In this document: in pieces, positions 1 through 8,740 of the stretch
How the letters are laid out: each line of letters starts with the position of its first letter
Position numbering within the stretch: position 1 is the first letter of the stretch
NCBI RefSeq assembly: GCF_004014715.1
Contig: NZ_CP034835.1
Coordinates: 4,154,001-4,218,000, forward strand
Length of the DNA: 64,000 nucleotides
Origin: Pseudoalteromonas sp. R3
GTDB taxonomy: Bacteria > Pseudomonadota > Gammaproteobacteria > Enterobacterales > Alteromonadaceae
Direction of reading: 5' to 3'
The notes under the pieces: generated by a model
The model's input: only the letters and a program-made list of their open reading frames with translations
Database searches by the model: none
What the model was told of the DNA's origin: nothing
Position numbers and translations under genes: made by a program

Positions 1-450
1 AAAAACAAATACCTGCCAATCCAGCCAGGCCATATAGACAAAGCTCCCAAGTACAATCATACCGTTACTCAGGATATTGGGCAGCCCCTGAAAAAACTCC
101 GCAACCCGAAGACTATGCTCGGTCAGACACGACTTTATTTTACCGGCACCTTGTGCTTCAACATGACTGAAGCGGGCACCTATAACGTGCTCCGCCACCT
201 GCTGACGTACCGTCGCCTGACTGAGTTCACTGAGCTGCTCTGCCAGTATACGAGATACCAGCTGTAACACGACGCCCAGACAGGCAAGGATTGCAAACAG
301 GGTGAACTGCTCAGCCCGGGACTCTTGGGTGCCATTGATGATTTCGTTGATAAGCGCGACCAAAGACACGCTTATTACACCAAACAGAATACTACTGAAG
401 GCGGTCGCGATGAATCGCCACCAGGTATTTTGGATCAATTTTGCAAGCAC
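1..450 (-). CDS. Cyclic-peptide/siderophore export ABC transporter, N-terminal part (PvdE/SyrD-like), cut by window edge
   Basis: Translating the complementary strand from a GTG at 450 gives 150 residues that run off the left edge. They start with a hydrophobic helix (IATAFSSILFGVISVSLVAL), followed by an INEII stretch, a second hydrophobic segment (FAILACLGVVLQLV) and a long amphipathic helix. This is the usual start of the membrane domain of PvdE/SyrD-type ABC exporters, which move peptide siderophores or their precursors across the inner membrane. The ATP-binding half lies outside the window. GTG 450 has a GAGAG ribosome-binding-like stretch about 8 bases upstream; a GTG at 519 is also in frame but lacks good spacing. 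The gene is divergent from the FhuF-like gene and the DHB operon, so an export role for this siderophore is a fair inference. Confidence 0.7.
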   Translation of the reverse strand, partial: MLAKLIQNTWWRFIATAFSSILFGVISVSLVALINEIINGTQESRAEQFTLFAILACLGVVLQLVSRILAEQLSELSQATVRQQVAEHVIGARFSHVEAQGAGKIKSCLTEHSLRVAEFFQGLPNILSNGMIVLGSFVYMAWLDWQVFVF

Positions 451-507
451 TGTGACTCTCTCATTTGCTAACGCGAATTTACTTATATGGCTTGACGATC
501 TGGAAGT

Positions 508-523
508 AAAAAAATTCACCCTT
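508..523. promoter_or_regulatory. Shared 16-base motif in the exporter/fhuF divergent region
   Basis: AAAAAAATTCACCCTT lies 50 bases before the FhuF-like start. A copy with one change (AAAAAAATTCACACTT) occurs at 8560-8575 ahead of the ornithine hydroxylase gene. It is followed by CAAACGTC, and TAAAA-N16-CGTC resembles the spacing of PvdS-type ECF sigma promoters. It may be a recognition element for the ECF sigma factor at 48814, but two copies are weak evidence. Confidence 0.25.
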
Positions 524-572
524 CAAACGTCTTAACTAAGTCTTTTAAAAAGTAAGTGAAATCGAGGTTCTT

Positions 573-1313
573 TTGCTACCGACACTGCAGCCATTTTTTC
601 AGGGGCCCTTTAGCGAATATGGCGATGCGATGGCACTGTCTCAGTCTCAGTCCGAGCCGACGCTGGCACAGTGTTTAGACGAGCGCGGACTGCTGGCAAC
701 AGTAATCACTGGCTGGGCACACTCGCAGGGAATAGCCGCTGGACGGGCACAGGCGTCTATCTGGCATATGTTGTATACCATCAGAGTGATGCCATCTGTG
801 TTACTGAGTCATAGTCTGCTGATGCGCCCTTTACCGCTGAGTACCCACTCAGTAAGACTGTGCCTGACAAGCCAGCGACTCATGCTGGCGCATTGCGGAG
901 AAATCAGTCCACTCTCAGGCGATACTGATAGCAGATACCATGCGCTGATATTCGAGCACTTTGCGCCTCTACACCACTATCTGAACGAACAGTTTGGTAT
1001 TGCGGAGCGCGTACTGTGGAGCAGCCTGGTGTATCGCCTGAACCATCTCAGTAAAACGATTGCTGAGCACCTGCCCAACCCGGCCCAGTTAAATCAGGAT
1101 GTGCACTGGCTGTTACACACTCAGCAATGGCGTGGTAAGCGCAACCCCTTGTTTAAAGCCCATCAGAAAGGCTTTGATGTGGGTGCCATACGTGTACGGG
1201 GCGATTGCTGCCTGATGCACGAACATCCGGTTAAGGGCTACTGTGATGATTGCCCAAAACGACCTGAGCATATGAACATGCGCGCATCAGTTGCTAAATC
1301 TTTATCGCAATAA
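573..1313 (+). CDS. FhuF-like siderophore ferric reductase
   Basis: The 246-residue protein ends with a CC-x10-C-x2-C pattern (DCCLMHEHPVKGYCDDCP), the [2Fe-2S] binding signature of FhuF-type reductases. These release iron from imported ferric siderophores by reduction in the cytoplasm. The rest of the protein matches the family only in length and general character. The start is a TTG with GAGG at 564-567, five bases upstream; the next in-frame ATG is about 19 codons later. It is the first gene of the plus-strand DHB group and lies opposite the exporter gene, which fits a role in iron release from the siderophore made here. A close relative other than FhuF is possible, but the cysteine motif is distinctive. 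Confidence 0.75.
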   Translation: MLPTLQPFFQGPFSEYGDAMALSQSQSEPTLAQCLDERGLLATVITGWAHSQGIAAGRAQASIWHMLYTIRVMPSVLLSHSLLMRPLPLSTHSVRLCLTSQRLMLAHCGEISPLSGDTDSRYHALIFEHFAPLHHYLNEQFGIAERVLWSSLVYRLNHLSKTIAEHLPNPAQLNQDVHWLLHTQQWRGKRNPLFKAHQKGFDVGAIRVRGDCCLMHEHPVKGYCDDCPKRPEHMNMRASVAKSLSQ

Positions 1314-1389
1314 TACGTCTTGAACACATTCAATCAGTGGCAAATTGTTTCTCACTGACACGATTTGATGAATACGAGGAAGAAATCGC

Positions 1390-2628
1390 ATGCATGCTGG
1401 TCACCTATCCGATGTCCCCCAGGCCCTAGAATTGGGAGAGTTCCGGCCTGAGCAAGACTGTTTGTTTGTTTCCGGGCAAAACTGCCTGGTTAGCCGTGGC
1501 GTGGCTAGGCGTTTTACGCTGCCTATCAGTGATACTGATAATTTGGCTAACCAGTTACAGCAAGCCTTGAACAACGCTGCACAGACCAGCCAGAGTCAGG
1601 CCATTGCTTTCGGGGTGGTACCTTTTTGCAAGCAACAGCAGGCACAGTTTATCATCCCCGAGCAGGTCAGTACGCTTGATAAGCACCTGTTTGCTCAGTG
1701 CCTGAGTGCACAGCATACATGTGCTCAAACGCCCAATCGCTTACAGTCAGTGCACTACAAGCAAGACAGAGCCCATTTTGAGCAAACAGTGCGCGATGCC
1801 AAAACCCTGTTTGCCGACGGTGAACTGGATAAAATCGTACTCAGTAAGCAGGTTGAATTACAGTTTGAGCAGCCACTGGATCAGGTGGGCGTGCTTTCAC
1901 AACTGCTGGCACAAAGTCCCAGCGGCTATCATTTTTCTATCCCCAGCCAGTTACACGATGCCCATGCGCAGTGCGATGCCGGCGTACTCATGGGGGTGAG
2001 CCCGGAGTTGTTGCTGCGCAAATCTGACGGACAGATCTTCAGTAATCCGCTGGCCGGGTCAATTCCTCGCGATCCGTGCCCCAGCGTCGAAGCACAACGC
2101 CGCTCAACTCTGTTCGCATCGAAAAAAGACCGCTATGAACATGCCGTTGTGCTACAAGATATGGCACAGATCCTTGGCCCACTGTGCTCCAAATTACACA
2201 TACCGGAGCAACCTGATCTGCTCAGCACGGCCACCATGTGGCATTTATCGACTGTTATTGAAGGAACACTCACAGACCCCCGTCAGCCTGCCATTGCACT
2301 GGCCAATCGCCTCCACCCAACGCCCGCACTGTGTGGCAAACCCACAGAACTGGCATATCAACATATTGATGCACTGGAGGGCCATGGCCGTGGCCTGTTC
2401 TCTGGGATCGTTGGCTGGTGTGACAATCAGGGTAATGGTGAATGGGTGGTGGTGATCCGCTGCGGTTACCTGCAAGCCAACCTGGCAACCTTGTTTGCCG
2501 GCGCCGGTATTGTGGCCGCCTCCGACCCCAGCTCCGAATGGCTGGAAACCGAAGCCAAATTAAACACTATGCTGAATGCGCTGGACGTACGGCATGCCTA
2601 TCACTTAGCAACGAAACACACACTATGA
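1390..2628 (+). CDS. entC: Isochorismate synthase
   Basis: The 412-residue protein belongs to the chorismate-utilising family (EntC/DhbC/MenF) and converts chorismate to isochorismate, the first step of 2,3-dihydroxybenzoate synthesis. The C-terminal half carries the conserved blocks KIVLSKQVEL, NPLAGSIPRD, HLSTVIEGTL, RLHPTPALCGKPTELA, GHGRGLFSGIVGW and a LFAGAGIVAASDPSSEW end block, which hold the catalytic acidic residues and the magnesium site. Length is close to E. coli EntC (about 390). ATG 1390 has a strong GAGGAAG at 1376-1382, seven bases upstream. The stop overlaps the entE start (ATGA), indicating translational coupling. DHB-type neighbours favour EntC over MenF. Confidence 0.95.
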   Translation: MHAGHLSDVPQALELGEFRPEQDCLFVSGQNCLVSRGVARRFTLPISDTDNLANQLQQALNNAAQTSQSQAIAFGVVPFCKQQQAQFIIPEQVSTLDKHLFAQCLSAQHTCAQTPNRLQSVHYKQDRAHFEQTVRDAKTLFADGELDKIVLSKQVELQFEQPLDQVGVLSQLLAQSPSGYHFSIPSQLHDAHAQCDAGVLMGVSPELLLRKSDGQIFSNPLAGSIPRDPCPSVEAQRRSTLFASKKDRYEHAVVLQDMAQILGPLCSKLHIPEQPDLLSTATMWHLSTVIEGTLTDPRQPAIALANRLHPTPALCGKPTELAYQHIDALEGHGRGLFSGIVGWCDNQGNGEWVVVIRCGYLQANLATLFAGAGIVAASDPSSEWLETEAKLNTMLNALDVRHAYHLATKHTL

Positions 2629-4226
2629 GTATTGAATATACCCCTTGGCCTGAAGAGCTGGCCGCCCACTATCGCGCCCAGGGCTACTGGCAGGATAAAC
2701 CACTCACCAGCATTTTGAGCGAACAACTGGTGCACAACGGACAAGGCATTGCCGTCGCCGATGCCAATCGACAACTGAGCTATCAGCAGCTCGATGAGTA
2801 CAGCAGCAACCTGGCGGCCCATCTGGCCAGTCAGGGACTGCAACAAGGTGATACTGCGCTTATTCAGCTGCCCAACTGTGTGGAGTTTTATATCAGTTAC
2901 TTTGCGCTGCTTAAACTTGGCGTAGCGCCGGTGTGTGCCCTGTTTAATCATCAGCGCACTGAGTTGCAAAGCTATTGTGAAATTCTGCAGCCTAAGCTGC
3001 TGCTGGTTTCTTCTGCTCAGCCGCTGTTTGCAGATGAATCCTTTTCTCAGGAGTTGTTTAACCGCTTTGCCTGCATCAGCCACATTATGGTGGATCACAG
3101 TAAAGGCAATAGCGAACTGAAACAGGCGTATTTGCACGCACGCGCCTTCCGTGCGCCTGAGCTCAATCCAGAAGACGTGGCCTTCTTTCAGCTGTCCGGT
3201 GGCAGCACCGGCACCCCTAAATTGATCCCTCGCACCCACAACGATTACCTTTACTCTGTGGTTGCCAGTCGGGATATTTGCCAGCTGCACGGGGATACCC
3301 GCTATTTGTGCGCACTACCGGCACCGCATAACTTCCCGCTCAGTTCGCCAGGCGCACTGGGCGTATTCGCAGCCGGCGGCTCGGTGGTCCTGGCCTCAGA
3401 TCCCAGCCCCAGCCACTGTTTTCCTTTAATCGAACGCTTTGCCATCACCCACACCGCGCTGGTGCCGCCGGCACTACAGCTGTGGCTACAACACGCCGCA
3501 CACAGCAATCATGACCTGAGCAGCCTGACGCTGATCCAGGTTGGCGGCGCTAAACTCAGCCGCACTGTAGCCGAACAGGTCAGGCCGGTGCTGGGAGCCC
3601 AATTACAACAAGTATTTGGCATGGCAGAAGGCCTGGTGAACTACACCCGTCACGACGATGATGACGAGCTGGTACTGACCACTCAGGGCCGCCCGATTAG
3701 TCCCGACGATGAGATCAAAGTGGTGGATGAACATGGCCTGCCCGTCGCATCTGGTGAAGCCGGCAGACTCCTGACCCGTGGCCCCTATACCTTTCGCGGT
3801 TATTACAAGTCACCTCAGCATAATGCCAGTGCATTTGATGCTGACGGCTTTTATGCCTCCGGCGATCTGGTCAGGCAACTGCCCTCCGGCCATCTGATTG
3901 TGGTTGGCCGTGATAAAGATCAGATCAACCGCGGCGGCGAAAAAATTGCGGCAGAAGAAGTAGAAAACCATTTACTTGGCCATCCACATATCGAGCAAGT
4001 CGCCATAGTGTCTATGCCCGATGCCACTTTGGGCGAGAAAAGCTGTGCCTTCGTGGTGGCAGCCGAAAAACTCACCCCTTTGCAGCTACGAAAATACCTG
4101 CGCCAGCTGGGGATCGCCGATTTCAAAGTGCCCGACAAATTCCAATTTGTAACCGACTTACCCCTGACTGCGGTCGGCAAAGTCGATAAAAAAGCCCTGC
4201 GTGCCACCTTCGACGGACAGGCCTGA
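2625..4226 (+). CDS. entE: 2,3-dihydroxybenzoate-AMP ligase
   Basis: The 533-residue protein is a stand-alone aryl-acid adenylating enzyme that activates DHB as an acyl-adenylate and loads it on the carrier domain of EntB. Visible motifs are LSGGSTGTPKLIPRTH (A3), GMAEGLVNYTR (A5), the YASGDLVR block (A7), GRDKDQINRGGEKI (A8) and the catalytic Lys in PLTAVGKVDKKAL (A10). An open frame extends upstream to 2442, but the ATG at 2625 overlaps the entC stop and gives the usual EntE N-terminus (IEYTPWPEELAAHYRAQGYW), so it is the start. It is the third gene of the fhuF-entC-entE-entB-vibH-entA run. Confidence 0.95.
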   Translation: MSIEYTPWPEELAAHYRAQGYWQDKPLTSILSEQLVHNGQGIAVADANRQLSYQQLDEYSSNLAAHLASQGLQQGDTALIQLPNCVEFYISYFALLKLGVAPVCALFNHQRTELQSYCEILQPKLLLVSSAQPLFADESFSQELFNRFACISHIMVDHSKGNSELKQAYLHARAFRAPELNPEDVAFFQLSGGSTGTPKLIPRTHNDYLYSVVASRDICQLHGDTRYLCALPAPHNFPLSSPGALGVFAAGGSVVLASDPSPSHCFPLIERFAITHTALVPPALQLWLQHAAHSNHDLSSLTLIQVGGAKLSRTVAEQVRPVLGAQLQQVFGMAEGLVNYTRHDDDDELVLTTQGRPISPDDEIKVVDEHGLPVASGEAGRLLTRGPYTFRGYYKSPQHNASAFDADGFYASGDLVRQLPSGHLIVVGRDKDQINRGGEKIAAEEVENHLLGHPHIEQVAIVSMPDATLGEKSCAFVVAAEKLTPLQLRKYLRQLGIADFKVPDKFQFVTDLPLTAVGKVDKKALRATFDGQA

Positions 4227-4250
4227 TTAACAGAAGAAGCAAAAAAGACA

Positions 4251-5117
4251 ATGAGTATTCCTAAGTTATCCCATTACCCGTTACCCCGCGCTGCGGAGTT
4301 ACCTGAAAACCGCGTTGACTGGCAGCTGGATGCCAGTCGTGCCGCCTTACTGATCCACGATGTACAGCATTACTTTGTGGGTTACTACGGTGACAATAAT
4401 CCCCTGATTGAAACCATGATCAATCATATTCAGCGCCTTAAACAGTTCTGTTACGAGCAGGATATTCCGGTGTTTTACACCGCGCAACCAATCAAACAGG
4501 GCCAGCATGAACGCGGGTTACTGAGCGATATGTGGGGCCCGGGCCTGCAAGACCCGGCGCAACAGCCGATTGTCGATGCGCTGGCACCTGGCGAGCAAGA
4601 TGTCGTGCTAACCAAGTGGCGTTACAGTGCCTTTCAGAAGTGCGACTTTGAAGTACAACTACAAGAGCGCGGTCGTGACCAGCTCATGATAGTCGGTATC
4701 TATGGCCACATCGGGGTCATGACCACCGCAGTAGATGCCTTTATGCGTGACATTCAGCCGTTTGTAATTGCCGATGCAATCGCCGATTTCAGCCGCGATG
4801 AACACCTGATGGCGCTGAATTTTGTGGCGGGACGCTGCGGTAAAGTGGCTACTGTGGCCGACATTCTCGGTGAAGAAACTCAGGACATCACCACACTTGA
4901 GGGTCTTAAAGCGCATATCCTGCCGCTGATCGACTGTGAAGCCGATGAATTTGACGAGCATGAAAGCCTCATCGATTATGGCCTGGATTCCGTGCAGGTG
5001 ATGAATCTCATCGCGTTGTGGCAGCAACAGGGTATTGAAACAAACTTCATTGAACTGGCGCAGATCCCAACCCTGGCTGCCTGGGTTGACTTGCTGGAAG
5101 AGCGTAAGGAAGACTAA
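4251..5117 (+). CDS. entB: Isochorismatase with aryl carrier protein domain
   Basis: This 288-residue bifunctional protein has an N-terminal isochorismatase-fold hydrolase (residues ~1-205; LLIHDVQHYFV, TKWRYSAF, and a GIYGHIGVMTTAVDAFM block) that makes 2,3-dihydro-2,3-dihydroxybenzoate. A C-terminal aryl carrier domain follows (~210-285; IDYGLDSVQVMNL, with the Ser that takes phosphopantetheine). DHB activated by EntE is held here as a thioester. Length and domain order match E. coli EntB (285) and VibB. The stop shares one base with the next start (TAATG). Together with the following VibH-like protein it resembles the VibB/VibH pair of vibriobactin synthesis. Confidence 0.95.
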   Translation: MSIPKLSHYPLPRAAELPENRVDWQLDASRAALLIHDVQHYFVGYYGDNNPLIETMINHIQRLKQFCYEQDIPVFYTAQPIKQGQHERGLLSDMWGPGLQDPAQQPIVDALAPGEQDVVLTKWRYSAFQKCDFEVQLQERGRDQLMIVGIYGHIGVMTTAVDAFMRDIQPFVIADAIADFSRDEHLMALNFVAGRCGKVATVADILGEETQDITTLEGLKAHILPLIDCEADEFDEHESLIDYGLDSVQVMNLIALWQQQGIETNFIELAQIPTLAAWVDLLEERKED

Positions 5118-6439
5118 TGTCACAGGCATTGCCGTTAACGGACTCACAACAAGCTATGTGGTTGCTGCATACCATCAGCGGCCGTGGTGCGCTGTTCAAT
5201 GTGGCCGAGTGTATTGAGTTTAAAGGTAAAATTTCAGCAACTATGTTGCAGCAGGCTTTTGCGCACGTCTGGCAAAGCAGTAACTGCCTGAGTTGTCGTT
5301 TTGTTCATGACAATGCTTTTACTCCGCAATTAAAGCCGTATGCCGAGGTGCCAACCCTGGATATCATCCAGCTGGATGCTCAGCCAGAGGATATTCCCGC
5401 CTTTGCCGAACAGTTTGTGACACCGGCAATGGCCAGGGCCTTTGTTTTAGAACAAGATGCCCTGCTGAAACTGACACTGGTGCGCGCTCCCGAGCAGGAT
5501 TTACTGTTTCTGGTTGGCCATCATTTATTGCTCGATGGCTATGGGTTTGGTTTATTTATCCAGGCACTTAACCGTTGTTATAACGCGCTGCAAAAAGGTA
5601 AGCCACTGCCCAAGTTGCCATTTGGCCAGCAACAAGACTTGCTCACTTTACACAATAGTGAAGCCTATCTGGCACGCCAACAAGTCGCCCGCGCCACACT
5701 CAACAACTGGTTAGACGGTGTGCCTGCCCCACTGAGCTTTAGTAGCCAAAAAGAAGATGTAACAGAACCAAACAGACGTCTGAGTCAGGCCTTTACCCAC
5801 ACCGACTGGCATACCGTGATGTCTGCCGCCTCTTTATGTCAGGCGGGTCATGCCGAAGTCCTGCTTGCGGCAGTCAGCGCGGCGCTGGTTGCCAAGACTG
5901 CGCAATACCACATAACGCTGGGCCTTATCATGATGAACCGCCAGCACCAGCATGAACTCAGCACGCCTTGTGTACAGAGCAATGTCATGCCGCTGCCACT
6001 GGAGCTGTCGACAGACATGACACTCAGCCAGTGTTGCCGGGTCATCAATCAGGGCATTAAAGCGCTCAAAGCACTACAAACTTATCGGGTTGAAGATCTC
6101 AAGCGAACTCGTCAGCAGCAAGGTAAAGGTACAAACATATTTGGCCCGACCGTTAACCTGCTGCCTTTCACCAGCAGTCCAAAATATGGTGGAATTGCCA
6201 GCCACTCCCATATACTCAGTGCCGGTACGACCGACGACATCATGTTGCAGTGGCATCTGTTGCAGGATCAACCTGCCAAACTGGATGTCGATGCCAATGT
6301 GGCGCGTTATTCAGATCAGCAGCAACAGCAGGTGCAAGCTGCCATATTCCGGGCCGCTCACTACTGGTCTCAACATCCCACCCAAACACTGGGCAGCGTG
6401 GTTACAGCATTAAACGGAGTCTATGACCATGTCTTATGA
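5117..6439 (+). CDS. Free-standing NRPS condensation-domain protein (VibH-like)
   Basis: The 440-residue protein is a single condensation domain with no A or carrier domain. It begins with the usual PLTDSQQAMWLL and has the active-site motif HHLLLDGYG (HHxxxDG) near residue 135. VibH, the best-known protein of this kind, joins DHB held on VibB to a soluble amine. This gene lies directly behind entB and overlaps it by one base, so it probably transfers DHB from EntB to an amine, either a free amine or a side chain on the NRPS-bound product. The assembly line starts with a FAAL domain rather than a DHB-accepting C domain, so this protein is the likely entry point for the catechol. The acceptor is unknown. 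Confidence 0.85.
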   Translation: MSQALPLTDSQQAMWLLHTISGRGALFNVAECIEFKGKISATMLQQAFAHVWQSSNCLSCRFVHDNAFTPQLKPYAEVPTLDIIQLDAQPEDIPAFAEQFVTPAMARAFVLEQDALLKLTLVRAPEQDLLFLVGHHLLLDGYGFGLFIQALNRCYNALQKGKPLPKLPFGQQQDLLTLHNSEAYLARQQVARATLNNWLDGVPAPLSFSSQKEDVTEPNRRLSQAFTHTDWHTVMSAASLCQAGHAEVLLAAVSAALVAKTAQYHITLGLIMMNRQHQHELSTPCVQSNVMPLPLELSTDMTLSQCCRVINQGIKALKALQTYRVEDLKRTRQQQGKGTNIFGPTVNLLPFTSSPKYGGIASHSHILSAGTTDDIMLQWHLLQDQPAKLDVDANVARYSDQQQQQVQAAIFRAAHYWSQHPTQTLGSVVTALNGVYDHVL

Positions 6440-7193
6440 TGCGCGACTACAGCAGGAGTATCAGGATCAGATTGTCTGGATCAGTGGTGTCGGTCAGGGC
6501 ATCGGACTGGCAACAGCCCAGCGCTTTGCCGCCCTGGGGGCGAAAGTGATTGGCTTTGATCGCCAGTTCAGTGACACCGACATACTCGAGCGTGCTGTGC
6601 AGTGTGATCTGGCAGATTTGGCGCAACTCGAAGCCACTTTGGATGAGCTGCTGGCTCAGGGTCTGGCGCCATATAACCTGATCAACATCGCCGGGGTCTT
6701 AGAGCTGGGTGAGGTAGAGCAGTTATCACTGGCACAATGGCAGCACTGTCTGAATGTCAATGCGGGTGCCGTGTTTACCTTTATTCGCGCCTGTACGCCT
6801 CATCTTAAACAACAACAGGCAGGGGCCATTGTGACGGTTGGCTCCAATGCCGCACACACCCCTCGTCAACAGATGGCAGCCTATTGCGCTTCAAAAGCCG
6901 CCGTCACTCAGCTTACACTGAGTGCGGGACTGGAACTGGCGAATTTTGGTGTGCGTTGTAATGTGGTGGCTCCGGGTTCAACACTGACGCCAATGCAAAC
7001 CGGAATGTGGCAGGACGAGCAAGGTGCACAGCGCGTCATAGAAGGCTTTGCACCCCAGTATAAATTAGGGATCCCGCTTAAAAAGCTGGCCACGGCACAG
7101 GAGATTGCCGATAGCGTGGTATTTCTGGCGTCAAAGCTTTCATCTCACACCACCTTGCAAACTATCACCATCGATGGTGGCGCGACTTTCTAA
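6423..7193 (+). CDS. entA: 2,3-dihydro-2,3-dihydroxybenzoate dehydrogenase
   Basis: The 256-residue short-chain dehydrogenase oxidises 2,3-dihydro-DHB to DHB with NAD. It shows the cofactor glycine motif [15 protein letters not shown] at residues ~20-35, the NIAG block, the catalytic Ser in VTVGSNAA and the AYCASK (YxxxK) active site. It overlaps the end of the condensation gene by 17 bases. Two starts are possible: ATG 6423 is only three bases from the CGGAG at 6415-6419, while ATG 6429 has the better nine-base spacing, so the true protein may be 254 residues. It is the last gene of the DHB group, followed by a terminator. Confidence 0.93.
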   Translation: MTMSYDARLQQEYQDQIVWISGVGQGIGLATAQRFAALGAKVIGFDRQFSDTDILERAVQCDLADLAQLEATLDELLAQGLAPYNLINIAGVLELGEVEQLSLAQWQHCLNVNAGAVFTFIRACTPHLKQQQAGAIVTVGSNAAHTPRQQMAAYCASKAAVTQLTLSAGLELANFGVRCNVVAPGSTLTPMQTGMWQDEQGAQRVIEGFAPQYKLGIPLKKLATAQEIADSVVFLASKLSSHTTLQTITIDGGATF

Positions 7194-7211
7194 GTTTTTC
7201 TGCACAATCGA

Positions 7212-7233
7212 AAGAGCCCGTTTTTGGGCTCTT
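7212..7233. terminator. Bidirectional hairpin between entA and dapE-like gene
   Basis: AAGAGCCC (7212-7219) pairs perfectly with GGGCTCTT (7226-7233) around a six-base loop. It lies between two converging genes, so it can end both transcripts. Confidence 0.8.
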
Positions 7234-7241
7234 CCTACAAT

Positions 7242-8480
7242 TTATGTTAATGCCGCCAGTTGCTGCGCCTGACGCTGTGCGATTTGTGTTTCCTCAACAC
7301 AAAAAGCCTGGATCACAAGCTGATAAATATGCGCCAGATCGGCAATGTCCTGTATCTGTGCAGATTCATTGATTTGGTGAATATTGTCGTTTTTCAATCC
7401 GAACTCAATGACCTGAGTATGATTAGAGGCGATAAAGCGGCCATCCGATGTACCACCATCTGTGGTCAGCATGGGGACCTGACCCACCACACTCTCTATC
7501 GCACCGCAGATAAGAGCAACAAACTCATCCGCCTGATTGAAATAAGGCGCACAAGGGCGCTGCCATTCGATGTCATAATTGAGGTCTAAATCCAGCAATA
7601 TATCGTCGATCAGTCGTTTCAGCTCCGTTTCGTTGAAGCGACTACTGTAGCGAATGTTAAAGCACACATCGCAGGCACCCGGGACCACATTATCGACAAA
7701 CTCTCCACTGTTGAGCTGCGTCACCTGAAATGTGGTACCCGGCATTTGCGCACTGCCCTCGTCCCATTCCAGCGCCAGTAAACGCTGCAACAGGCGTGAG
7801 GTATGATGCGTGGCGTTATCACAGTTATGCGGATAGGCCACATGACCCTGACGGCCATAAACCCGAATATGGGCAGACAAGGAGCCGCGACGACCTATCT
7901 TAAGCACATCACCCAGCGTCTTACGGCTCGACGGCTCTCCCACCAAGCAATAATGCGGCAGGTGATCTACGCCTTGTTGTTTCAAATGGCTCATGAGCAC
8001 GGCGGTGCCGTGTTCCGCCTCCCCTTCTTCGTCACAGGTAATCAAAAACATCAGACTACCACGGCTGCATTGTTCGAGCAGAGACTCAACCGCTGCAATA
8101 AAGCAGGCTATTGCCCCTTTCATATCGGCTACCCCACGACCATATAAGCGGCCGTCCTGGATCTCTGCAGCAAAAGGCGGACATTGCCACAGCTCGACCG
8201 GCCCGGGCGGCACAACGTCCAGGTGACCGGCAAACGCCAGGGTTTCGCCGGGTCCAAATACTCTTTTCGCCACCAGGTTCCTGACCCCCTGACGAGTGAC
8301 TTCATGACAATCAAATCCGAGTGACTGAAGCTTACGGATCAGGAAACACATGCTGCCAGCATCTTCAGGTGTGATGGATTTATAACGTACCAGCTTCTGG
8401 GTCAATGCAATGGCATTTTCACTTAATGACTGGCATTTTTCCAAGGCAAAGTCGGCAACTAACATATTGGTTTCACTCAC
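7242..8480 (-). CDS. DapE-like M20 zinc amidohydrolase
   Basis: The 412-residue protein is closest in sequence features to succinyl-diaminopimelate desuccinylase. It has the metal-site blocks FAGHLDVVPPGP, YGRGVADMKGA, TCDEEGEAEHG and VGEPSS, plus the substrate block IGRRGSLSAHIRVYGRQGHVAYPH. Known members cleave an N-acyl group from an amino acid with two zinc ions. A housekeeping dapE normally lies elsewhere on the chromosome, so a copy inside a siderophore locus may be a paralog that trims an N-acyl intermediate or siderophore; this is inference. The start is GTG 8480 (MSETNM), or ATG 8465 five codons later; neither has a strong ribosome-binding site. Confidence 0.8.
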   Translation of the reverse strand: MSETNMLVADFALEKCQSLSENAIALTQKLVRYKSITPEDAGSMCFLIRKLQSLGFDCHEVTRQGVRNLVAKRVFGPGETLAFAGHLDVVPPGPVELWQCPPFAAEIQDGRLYGRGVADMKGAIACFIAAVESLLEQCSRGSLMFLITCDEEGEAEHGTAVLMSHLKQQGVDHLPHYCLVGEPSSRKTLGDVLKIGRRGSLSAHIRVYGRQGHVAYPHNCDNATHHTSRLLQRLLALEWDEGSAQMPGTTFQVTQLNSGEFVDNVVPGACDVCFNIRYSSRFNETELKRLIDDILLDLDLNYDIEWQRPCAPYFNQADEFVALICGAIESVVGQVPMLTTDGGTSDGRFIASNHTQVIEFGLKNDNIHQINESAQIQDIADLAHIYQLVIQAFCVEETQIAQRQAQQLAALT

Positions 8481-8554
8481 TCATTTTAGCGCAAAGAACA
8501 TATTGGGCAACGGCATTTAGCAACGTAGCCACGGTGAACTAGCTAGACGAGTTA

Positions 8555-8584
8555 TTGACAAAAAAATTCACACTTTATGAGAAT
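8555..8584 (+). promoter_or_regulatory. Possible sigma-70 promoter ahead of the hydroxylase gene
   Basis: TTGACA at 8555-8560 is followed after 18 bases by GAGAAT (8579-8584), four of six matches to the -10 consensus. It is about 160 bases before the ATG at 8741 and overlaps the 16-base motif shared with 508-523. It could belong to either a housekeeping or an ECF-type promoter. Confidence 0.35.
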
Positions 8585-8679
8585 TTATTGCGCTCGCGCA
8601 TGGTAATTATTTTTCCCTTACTTTTTGCGCTGATTGCACCTGACGACCCCTAAAGAAACCCGCACATCTTTCGTCTTTA

Positions 8680-8694
8680 TGACAATCAATATTA
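8680..8694. promoter_or_regulatory. Candidate Fur box
   Basis: TGACAATCAATATTA matches 11 of the 14 fixed positions of the 7-1-7 Fur consensus TGATAATnATTATCA. It lies 47 bases before the ATG of the ornithine hydroxylase gene. It is weaker than the boxes at 32621 and 48755. Confidence 0.4.
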
Positions 8695-8740
8695 TTTCAC
8701 GCCCCCGTGCGTGCGATTTAAGGTAATCAAAGGCAGAAAA

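Noticed and set aside
2442..2624. Longer N-terminus for entE
   Set aside because: The extension lies wholly inside entC; the ATGA overlap at 2625 gives the normal family start.
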